Shown: piece by piece, positions 15,821-21,848 of the stretch
Position numbering within the stretch: position 1 is the first letter of the stretch
Layout: every line of letters starts with the position of its first letter
DNA from: Thalassotalea_E sp964620605
GTDB lineage: Bacteria; Pseudomonadota; Gammaproteobacteria; Enterobacterales; Alteromonadaceae
DNA length: 21,848 nucleotides
Assembly (NCBI GenBank): GCA_964620605.1
Contig: CAZUHQ010000055.1
Span: forward strand, 1-21,848
Reading direction: 5' to 3'
The notes under the pieces: generated by a model
Databases searched by the model: none
Seen by the model: only the letters and a program-made list of their open reading frames with translations
What the model was told of the DNA's origin: nothing
Translations under genes and position numbers: made by a program

Positions 15821-16420
15821 ATGAAAACTGAAAATACCGTGTGGCATGCTCAGCATGTAGATAAACAGCAAAGAGCCAAGTTAAAGCAGCAAAAACCTTG
15901 TTTATTGTGGTATACCGGCTTAAGTGGTTCGGGAAAATCAACTATAGCCAATGCCGTCGATGCCTTGCTGTTTGAACGAGGTTGTCACAGTTATTTGCTC
16001 GATGGCGATAATGTTCGCCACGGCTTAAACGGCGATTTATCCTTTAGCGATAGCGACAGAGTCGAGAATATTCGTCGTATCAGTGAAGTGGCAAAACTCT
16101 TTATCGACGCTGGATTAATCGTCTCGACGGCGTTTATTTCGCCGTTTGCCACCGATAGAGCGCTGGCAAAAAGTAAGCTGGTTGATGGCGAATTTCTTGA
16201 AGTCTATATTGATACGCCGATCGATGTTTGTGAGCAGCGCGACCCTAAGGGGCTTTATAAAAAAGCAAGAGCTGGTGAGCTCAAAGACTTTACCGGAATA
16301 GACTCAGCTTATGATGTCCCTCAAGCGCCGAGTCTGCATATCAAAACCGCTGAGCTAAGTGTTGAGCAATGTGCTGAGCGAATAGTTAGTTACCTGGTTG
16401 ATAATCAATACATTAAATAA
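15821..16420 (+). CDS. cysC: adenylyl-sulfate (APS) kinase
   Basis: CysC phosphorylates APS at the 3' position with ATP to give PAPS. The P-loop GLSGSGKST is at 33-41; DGDNVRHGLNGDLSFSD follows, then RRISEVAKLFIDAGLIVSTA, FISPF, and DPKGLYKKARAGELKDFTGI for APS binding. The length of 199 residues compares with 201 in E. coli. An in-frame GTG at 15809 would add four residues; ATG 15821 is preferred because MKTENTVWH lines up with the family N-terminus. The gene begins 15 bases after the permease stop and 11 bases separate it from the DHH gene, so the four genes are likely one transcript. Confidence 0.96.
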   Translation: MKTENTVWHAQHVDKQQRAKLKQQKPCLLWYTGLSGSGKSTIANAVDALLFERGCHSYLLDGDNVRHGLNGDLSFSDSDRVENIRRISEVAKLFIDAGLIVSTAFISPFATDRALAKSKLVDGEFLEVYIDTPIDVCEQRDPKGLYKKARAGELKDFTGIDSAYDVPQAPSLHIKTAELSVEQCAERIVSYLVDNQYIK

Positions 16421-16431
16421 AGGAATAGCCC

Positions 16432-17388
16432 ATGCATTTTGATGTTTTTAACGGCGATGCTGACGGTATTATTGCCTTATTACAGCTAAGATTAGCTCAG
16501 CCGAAAATCAGTCAGTTAATTACTGGTGTAAAGCGGGATATAAAACTGTTAAAACAGGTACCTTTGTCTGCGACTTCTGTGACAGTATTGGATATCTCGA
16601 TGGAGAGCAATAAAGACGCATTATTGGCATTACTGGATACAGGTATTGATACTTTCTATGTAGATCACCATAGAAGTGGTGATATCCCACAAAATGGTCG
16701 TTTAAAAGCCATTATTGATACTGATGCCAATACCTGCACCAGTTTGCTGGTTAATCAACACTTAAACGGCCAATATGCCCAGTGGGCAGTGGCGGCAGCG
16801 TATGGCGATAATATGACGGCCTCCGCGAATGCCCTGGCCGAGCAATTAGGCTTGACTGAGAGTGAACGTGGGTCGCTGAAAAACTTAGGGATTTATATTA
16901 ACTATAATGGTTATGGCCGCAGCGTTGAGGATTTACATTTTGCGCCGGACGAACTGTTTAAAGCGCTATTGGCATACCCGAAACCTCTGGCATTAGTTGC
17001 CGAAGCTGATTCTGTTTACCATCAGTTAGCACAGGCGTATCAAAACGATATCCAGCAGGCAAATAGTGCGAAAGTACTGGTGGATAATGATATTTGTAAA
17101 ATGGTCGAACTGCCGGATGAAAAATGGGCGCGCAGGGTCAGTGGCGTGTTTGGTAATGAACTGGCGAATCAATCACCGGATAAGGCACATGGCGTATTTA
17201 CCGTGAATACTGACGGTACTTATACCGTAAGTTTACGGGCGCCGCTTAATAACAAGCAAGGGGCGGGTGATATCTGTGTGCAATTTCCAACAGGTGGTGG
17301 CAGGGCTGCTGCTGCGGGCATTAATCAATTACCATCACAAAACATTGAACAATTTATCACAAGCGTGTCACAATATTATGGTAAATAA
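16432..17388 (+). CDS. DHH-family phosphoesterase, candidate pAp phosphatase/NrnA-like
   Basis: A 318-residue cytoplasmic protein of the DHH superfamily (RecJ, NrnA/pAp phosphatase, PPX relatives). Metal-site motifs run FNGDADG at 6-12 (motif I; DHDADG in most NrnA), VLDIS at 52-56, the defining DHH at 78-80, and YGDNMTAS near 125. A DHHA1-like C-terminus carries GGGRAAAAGIN at 288-298, the substrate-binding loop in NrnA-type proteins. An aggaa site precedes the ATG. It follows cysC by 11 bases and precedes galE by 33. From context I infer it may hydrolyse pAp, the by-product of PAPS use, the role CysQ plays elsewhere. It could instead be an oligonucleotide exonuclease or act on another phosphodiester. 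The family is certain; the substrate is not. Confidence 0.85.
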   Translation: MHFDVFNGDADGIIALLQLRLAQPKISQLITGVKRDIKLLKQVPLSATSVTVLDISMESNKDALLALLDTGIDTFYVDHHRSGDIPQNGRLKAIIDTDANTCTSLLVNQHLNGQYAQWAVAAAYGDNMTASANALAEQLGLTESERGSLKNLGIYINYNGYGRSVEDLHFAPDELFKALLAYPKPLALVAEADSVYHQLAQAYQNDIQQANSAKVLVDNDICKMVELPDEKWARRVSGVFGNELANQSPDKAHGVFTVNTDGTYTVSLRAPLNNKQGAGDICVQFPTGGGRAAAAGINQLPSQNIEQFITSVSQYYGK

Positions 17389-17421
17389 ACTATCATAAGG
17401 TTTAACAGGGAACTTTTGAAA

Positions 17422-18432
17422 ATGAAACTTTTGATCACCGGCGGAACTGGCTATATCGGCAGTCATACCGTTATTGAATTACTGAATTTGGGCCATGAGA
17501 TTGTTATTGTCGATAACCTGGCGAACTCTTCAACTCAAGTGCTGTCTCGCATTGAAACCATTACCGGCAAGCTACCTGTTTTTATTGAGGCGGATATTTG
17601 TGATCGCCAGGCGATGAATGAAGTTTTTTCTAGCCACAGTATAGATGCGGTGATCCATTTTGCTGGTTTAAAAGCGGTTGGTGAGTCAAATACTATCCCG
17701 CTAAGTTATTATCATAATAATGTCAGTGGTTCGGTGGTTTTGTTTGAAGTGATGGCTGAACATAAGGTTAAAAACTTGGTGTTTAGCTCCTCTGCCACTG
17801 TCTATGGTGAAAATAATACTTCGCCGTTAGACGAAACCATGCCAACTTCCGCCACTAACCCTTATGGTCAAACCAAGTTAATGATCGAACATATCTTGTT
17901 TGATTTGGCAAAAAGTGACCCCGAATGGTCGATTGCCTGTTTGCGTTATTTTAATCCGATTGGCGCCCATGAATCTGGCTTAATCGGCGAAAACCCTAAT
18001 GGTATTCCTAATAACCTGCTGCCTTATGTGGCTCAGGTGGCAGTTGGGCGTTTACCTAAGTTACAAGTGTTTGGCGATGATTATGATACTCCGGACGGCA
18101 CAGGTGTGCGGGACTATATTCATGTCGTTGATTTAGCATTAGGTCATGTTAAAGCGTTGGAAAGCCTGGATAAAATTTCTGGCTGTCAACCGATTAACCT
18201 GGGCACAGGTAATGGCACCTCGGTGTTGGAAATCGTCAATACTTTTAAAGCCATCAGTGGCCAGAATATTCCTTACGATATAGTGCCAAGACGTGCCGGT
18301 GATATTGCGACTGTATTTGCCGACGCCAGTGTTGCGAAAACATTATTGAACTGGCAGGCACAGCGGGATTTATCGACCATGATTAGCGACACCTGGCGCT
18401 GGCAGTCGAAAAACCCGAATGGTTTTGCCTAA
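17422..18432 (+). CDS. galE: UDP-glucose 4-epimerase
   Basis: GalE interconverts UDP-glucose and UDP-galactose with bound NAD. From ATG 17422 it has 336 residues (338 in E. coli). GGTGYIGSH at 7-15 is the NAD motif; the catalytic residues are S124 in SSSATVYG, Y148 and K152 in YGQTK. GDDYDTPDGTGVRDYIHV near 225 is the classical substrate-binding stretch. A TTG two codons upstream is open, but the aggga ribosome-binding site sits better before the ATG. It closes the plus-strand run that began with galU, and shares a terminator with the convergent EAL-HDOD gene. Confidence 0.97.
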   Translation: MKLLITGGTGYIGSHTVIELLNLGHEIVIVDNLANSSTQVLSRIETITGKLPVFIEADICDRQAMNEVFSSHSIDAVIHFAGLKAVGESNTIPLSYYHNNVSGSVVLFEVMAEHKVKNLVFSSSATVYGENNTSPLDETMPTSATNPYGQTKLMIEHILFDLAKSDPEWSIACLRYFNPIGAHESGLIGENPNGIPNNLLPYVAQVAVGRLPKLQVFGDDYDTPDGTGVRDYIHVVDLALGHVKALESLDKISGCQPINLGTGNGTSVLEIVNTFKAISGQNIPYDIVPRRAGDIATVFADASVAKTLLNWQAQRDLSTMISDTWRWQSKNPNGFA

Positions 18433-18449
18433 GCGGTTTATTTATCGTA

Positions 18450-18472
18450 AAAAAGCGCCAATGGCGCTTTAT
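18450..18472. terminator. bidirectional terminator between galE and the EAL-HDOD gene
   Basis: Perfect 8-bp stem aaagcgcc/ggcgcttt with a three-base loop. On the minus strand it is followed by six T, a strong terminator for the EAL-HDOD gene; on the plus strand the T tail is only part of the stem, so it is weaker for galE. The 72 bases between it and the EAL-HDOD stop hold no gene. Confidence 0.82.
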
Positions 18473-18544
18473 GTACAGGATGTACGGTATGCCGTGGTGC
18501 CATGGAAGGCGAAGAGCGGCAATGTATCTATTAATGTGAAGCGA

Positions 18545-19765
18545 TTAACCCTGTAACTGCGCCTGTTCATCTGCCCAGGCAATTGCCTCATTATAATCTT
18601 TCACTACTTTTTCTTTGGTCAGTCCGAGTTTCTCCATTACCACGCTAGTTTTATCCCAATGAGCCTGTTCGATTTGCTCGACCAAAATGATCAAGGCGGC
18701 TAATAGCCCTTTTCGGGTGGTTAACGCCTCTTTGATTTCCTGAGCCAGTGGCAGTTTTTCCAAAATACTGTCGAGTGATTCATCCAATATGGCATCTATT
18801 AACGACAGCAGCCCGGTTAGAAACGCGATTGAGGTGTCGATCGGTGCCTTGATATCGCTGGCGATTAATTCGCAGAACTTAGCCCGGGTCATGGCGGCAT
18901 TGATCAGCTCGGATGGCTTGTCCGGGTTAACATTAGTGGCAAACATCAGCCCGAGGAAACGTTTTAATTCGCCGGAACCTAAGGTGACTAACGCTTGCTT
19001 GATGGTCGATATTTCACTGCGGCGTCTGAATATTGCCGAGTTGGCATATCTTAACAGCTTGTATGACAGGGAAACGTCGCGCTCGAACACCGAAGTGATA
19101 CTGGCCAAATCGAGCTCAGGCTTTGAGGTTTCGTATAGCAGCTCTGCCATTGCCATTTGTGATGGCGATAATGACTTGGTTTTTACCATTTCCGGTTTGG
19201 CAAAGAAAAAACCCTGGAATAACTCAAAGCCTAGTTCCAGCGCCTGATTATATTCGTCATAAGTTTCCACTTTTTCCGCCAGCAGTTGAATATGCGGATG
19301 CTGGCTGATCGCCTGTTTAATCTCGTGGATCTGTTCTATGCTGGTGTCTTGCCAGTCAACTTTGATGATTTTGATATAAGGGTAAAAATGCGCCCACACT
19401 TTTTGATGAATATAATCATCCAGTGCTAGAGTGTAACCATCGCCGTGAAGTTCTTTACAGAGATTGAGTAAGGTTTTGCCTGGTTTGACGGTTTCCAGTA
19501 TTTCAACCACTACTTCATCTGTGGTTAGCATTCTCGGGTAATCTTTGTTAAGCGTTTCCAGGGTGAAATTGATAAACGCAGGTTTATTGCCAGTAAACTC
19601 ACTGAACCCTAAGTGAAACTGGCTGGCTTCCACCATTTTACTGGTGGCTTCGTCGCCATCTATATCGGGGAAGATGTTATCAATACTATCGCGAAACAAT
19701 AATTCATAGGCAAAGAGTTTTTTGTCCTTATCCAGAATCGGTTGTCTGGCTGCATAGAAATACAT
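18545..19765 (-). CDS. EAL-HDOD signalling protein (YuxH/CdgJ-like)
   Basis: A 406-residue soluble protein with an N-terminal EAL domain (about 1-195) and a C-terminal HDOD domain (about 200-370). EAL enzymes hydrolyse cyclic di-GMP. The signature is ELLFR rather than EALLR, yet the expected active-site residues can be matched in order: E21, N66, E88, D116-D117, K135, E164, E167 and Q184. The loop after the DD pair, DFGTGYSSL in active enzymes, is DDYIHQKVWAHF here, so activity is uncertain. The HDOD domain (LLRYANSAIF, IKQALVTLGSGELKRFL) usually mediates protein contacts. CdgJ of Vibrio cholerae has this architecture and affects motility. An aggaa ribosome-binding site precedes the ATG. No operon partner is seen. 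Confidence 0.9.
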   Translation of the reverse strand: MYFYAARQPILDKDKKLFAYELLFRDSIDNIFPDIDGDEATSKMVEASQFHLGFSEFTGNKPAFINFTLETLNKDYPRMLTTDEVVVEILETVKPGKTLLNLCKELHGDGYTLALDDYIHQKVWAHFYPYIKIIKVDWQDTSIEQIHEIKQAISQHPHIQLLAEKVETYDEYNQALELGFELFQGFFFAKPEMVKTKSLSPSQMAMAELLYETSKPELDLASITSVFERDVSLSYKLLRYANSAIFRRRSEISTIKQALVTLGSGELKRFLGLMFATNVNPDKPSELINAAMTRAKFCELIASDIKAPIDTSIAFLTGLLSLIDAILDESLDSILEKLPLAQEIKEALTTRKGLLAALIILVEQIEQAHWDKTSVVMEKLGLTKEKVVKDYNEAIAWADEQAQLQG

Positions 19766-20006
19766 AGGAATTCCTGTTTACTACTCTAGGTTATAGAATA
19801 TATGAAAATTAATCGGATATTTCATTACTTTTTTCTAAAAAGAGGGATTAATTCTGCAAATGGTAAGCAGTACCATGAAAATGACAAGTTTTAGGGTAAA
19901 AACATAGTAATAATAATGAATATCAGCATAATAGCACTGGTTATTAACGGTGTTTGCTATTGGTATTAAAATTAAAACGAGAAATTATCCATAGCAGCAG
20001 TCAACA
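19766..20006. other. divergent intergenic region between the EAL-HDOD gene and putP
   Basis: AT-rich, no gene visible. It must hold the promoters for both outward genes, but I cannot pick convincing -35/-10 pairs. No clear long palindrome was seen. Confidence 0.5.
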
Positions 20007-21503
20007 GTGGAGATTATTTTGGCATTTGCGACTTTTATTTCTTTAGCAATTTATTTTATTGTTATGCTGGCTATCGGCCTGTATGCGTATCGAAAATCAA
20101 CCAGTGACGTTTCCGGTTATATGCTAGGTGGCAGAAGTTTGAGCCCGGCGGTAACCGCGCTTTCTGCCGGCGCCTCAGATATGAGTGGTTGGATGTTGAT
20201 GGGGCTGCCTGGTGCCATGTATGTTTCCGGGCTAAGCAGTATGTGGATCGCTGTTGGTTTATCCTTAGGTGCTTATTTAAATTACCTGATCGTCGCTCCC
20301 AGGCTGCGTACTTATACCGAAGTGGCAAATGATTCCATTACCTTGCCGGATTTTTTTGAAAATCGCTTTGCCGATAAGTCTCATTTATTGCGATTGATTT
20401 CTTCGATAGTGATTATCGTCTTTTTTACTCTTTATACCTCATCTGGCGTGGTTGCTGGCGGCAAATTATTTGAAAGCTCTTTTGGTTTAAATTACGAAAT
20501 CGGTTTGTACATAACTGCCGGTGTCGTGGTGCTTTATACCCTGTTTGGTGGCTTTTTAGCGGTCAGCCTAACTGACTTTGTTCAGGGCTGTATTATGTTT
20601 GTCGCCTTAGTGTTAGTGCCGGTTGTCGTGCTTAACGATGTTGGCGGTTTATCGGCAGTGACCAGCAGCGTTGAAATAATCAACCCGCAGTTGCTTGATA
20701 TGTTTGGTGGTGTTTCGGCATTAGGGATTATTTCTGCGATGGCCTGGGGACTCGGCTATTTTGGCCAACCGCATATTATTGTTCGTTTTATGGCGATCCG
20801 CTCGATTGCTGATTTACCGGTGGCTCGGCGTATCGGCATGGGCTGGATGCTAGTGTCGATTTGTGGCGCCATGGCGACCGGCTTTGTCGGTATTGCCTAT
20901 GTCGCGAAAACCGGTAGTACACTTCAAGATCCTGAAACTATCTTTATTTTGTTATCACAAGTGCTGTTTCATCCGTTAATTGCCGGCTTTTTACTGGCGG
21001 CGATTTTAGCGGCGATCATGAGTACCATATCATCACAACTGTTAGTGACGTCTAGTTCATTAACCGGTGATTTTTATCAAATGTTTTTAAATAAAAATGC
21101 CAGCGAACAGCAATTGGTCAGGGTTGGTCGTCTATCTGTGCTTGCTGTAGCGCTGGTGGCGGTATTTCTTGCTTATGATAGAAACAGTTCGATTTTAAGT
21201 CTGGTGAGTAATGCTTGGGCTGGCTTTGGTGCGGCATTTGGCCCTGTAGTGATTTTAAGCCTATTTTGGAAGCGGATGAATCGTAACGGTGCGTTAGCGG
21301 GCATGGTGATTGGTGCTGCTACCGTACTATTTTGGATTTATGCTCCTGTGACAGTCAATGGGCAGTCGCTAAGTGCAATCGTCTATGAAATTGTCCCAGG
21401 TTTTATTCTTGCTACGTTTACGATAGTGGTGGTTAGTCAGTTAACCCATCAAGCAAATGATGAAATTGAGCAGACGTTTGAGCAGATGCTTGAGCATCAT
21501 TAA
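20007..21503 (+). CDS. putP: sodium/proline symporter
   Basis: A 498-residue inner-membrane transporter of the solute:sodium symporter family (TC 2.A.21), importing proline with Na+. About 13 hydrophobic segments are visible. GASDMSGWMLMGLPG (55-69) holds the Na+-binding aspartate D58, matching D55 of E. coli PutP, and AAIMSTISSQLLVTSSSLTGD carries the Ser/Thr pair of the second Na+ contact. GYFGQPHIIVRFMAIRS is the PutP-type cytoplasmic loop. The GTG at 20007 has no ribosome-binding site in front; GGAG (20009-20012) lies six bases before a TTG at 20019, which may be the true start and would remove four residues. No putA is present. Confidence 0.93.
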   Translation: MEIILAFATFISLAIYFIVMLAIGLYAYRKSTSDVSGYMLGGRSLSPAVTALSAGASDMSGWMLMGLPGAMYVSGLSSMWIAVGLSLGAYLNYLIVAPRLRTYTEVANDSITLPDFFENRFADKSHLLRLISSIVIIVFFTLYTSSGVVAGGKLFESSFGLNYEIGLYITAGVVVLYTLFGGFLAVSLTDFVQGCIMFVALVLVPVVVLNDVGGLSAVTSSVEIINPQLLDMFGGVSALGIISAMAWGLGYFGQPHIIVRFMAIRSIADLPVARRIGMGWMLVSICGAMATGFVGIAYVAKTGSTLQDPETIFILLSQVLFHPLIAGFLLAAILAAIMSTISSQLLVTSSSLTGDFYQMFLNKNASEQQLVRVGRLSVLAVALVAVFLAYDRNSSILSLVSNAWAGFGAAFGPVVILSLFWKRMNRNGALAGMVIGAATVLFWIYAPVTVNGQSLSAIVYEIVPGFILATFTIVVVSQLTHQANDEIEQTFEQMLEHH

Positions 21504-21779
21504 TAAGGGATAAAGTGAGTAATACCAATTGGTTAAGCATTACTAAACAAGGAAAATACTTAATCGCTCTGTATTCTTTTATAGTTATATTGTCGCAGTG
21601 GCGACGGCTCGGCAACTGCGTCCTGCGTTGCTCTACCTCCGGCATCCCGGCACAAAAATGTATGGAACATTTTTGAACCGCTTTAGCTTGCCTGTGAAAC
21701 AGGCGAGTATCAGGACGATACGAGTAATATAACCAGATAAGAGAACTAATGTTAGAAAGTATTTCTTTCTAACATTACA
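21504..21779. other. hairpin-rich non-coding region after putP
   Basis: No convincing gene. It contains the palindrome accaattggt (21524-21533) flanked by gtaat/attac; a 9-bp hairpin caaaaatgt/acatttttg (21653-21661, 21667-21675); gcctgt/acaggc (21690-21695, 21699-21704) and a 13-bp inverted repeat listed separately. The middle (about 21598-21730) is GC-richer than its surroundings. It looks like a compound dispersed repeat or a small non-autonomous element; the 9-bp hairpin may also end putP transcription. Confidence 0.5.
21747..21777. repeat. 13-bp perfect inverted repeat
   Basis: taatgttagaaag and ctttctaacatta flank a five-base loop. The stem is AT-rich and has no T run after it on either strand. 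It lies immediately beyond the stop of a short minus-strand frame that enters from the right edge. Confidence 0.6.
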
Positions 21780-21848
21780 CTAGGACTGTTGAACTTTGCT
21801 GTTTGAATTTTGTTCAAGGTAAACGCCTTCTGATCGCGGCACTTGGAT
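21780..21848 (-). CDS. possible 3' end of a minus-strand reading frame, cut by the window edge
   Basis: The minus strand is open from the edge for 22 codons, ending VYLEQNSNSKVQQS and a TAG, directly followed by the 13-bp inverted repeat. I do not recognise it. A 22-codon open frame is common by chance, and the sequence may instead be part of the adjoining non-coding repeat. Confidence 0.2.
   Translation of the reverse strand: MQVPRSEGVYLEQNSNSKVQQS

Noticed and set aside
21433..21645. Minus-strand frame of 70 codons spanning the putP end
   Set aside because: It runs antisense through the putP C-terminus and the hairpin-rich spacer, with no recognisable domain or ribosome-binding site.
1..21848. 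tRNA genes, rRNA genes, CRISPR arrays or toxin-antitoxin pairs
   Set aside because: No cloverleaf, rRNA core sequence, regularly spaced repeats or small paired genes were seen on either strand.

Overview
The window looks like a chromosomal segment of a marine gammaproteobacterium of the Alteromonadales, most like Colwelliaceae (Colwellia/Thalassotalea type). This is inferred from the moderately AT-rich coding style, the gene content (ribH-nusB, thiL-pgpA, fau-rpiA-serA, cysDN-SLC13-cysC, PutP) and the protein sequences. No rRNA, tRNA, CRISPR array or prophage is visible. Most of the window is housekeeping metabolism. The accessory material is a decayed insertion sequence at the left end and a structured non-coding stretch at the right end.

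Left end (1-1655): a decayed IS3-family element with recognisable terminal inverted repeats (105-1408). Its orfA and orfB each carry a single-base deletion. A possible scrap of another transposase lies just outside its left end. Next come ribH (lumazine synthase), nusB (antitermination factor) with a terminator, then overlapping thiL (thiamine-phosphate kinase) and pgpA (phosphatidylglycerophosphatase A), ending at a terminator shared with the convergent serA.

Minus-strand block (4242-8560): serA (serine synthesis), rpiA (ribose-5-phosphate isomerase), fau (5-formyl-THF cyclo-ligase) and a POT-family peptide transporter. The transporter's intrinsic terminator lies directly on top of the fau start. 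Two abutting MetJ-like boxes sit between rpiA and serA.

Plus-strand block (8891-18432): galU-pgi, then cysD-cysN-SLC13 permease-cysC-DHH phosphoesterase, then galE. The first and last genes handle glucose-1-phosphate, glucose-6-phosphate and UDP-glucose/UDP-galactose. The central genes import sulfate (inferred) and activate it to APS and PAPS. The DHH protein follows cysC by 11 bases and is a candidate for removing the by-product pAp, although its substrate is unproven. The cysN-permease gap contains a chain of overlapping hairpins that looks like a possible attenuator.

Right end: a minus-strand EAL-HDOD signalling protein, which shares a bidirectional terminator with galE, then putP (Na+/proline symporter). 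The final 345 bases are hairpin-rich and include a 13-bp perfect inverted repeat and a short reading frame that runs off the window.

The best leads are the DHH gene in the sulfate operon, the cysN-permease hairpin chain, the MetJ-like boxes near serA, and the terminator over the fau start. I see no clear new defence or mobile system.
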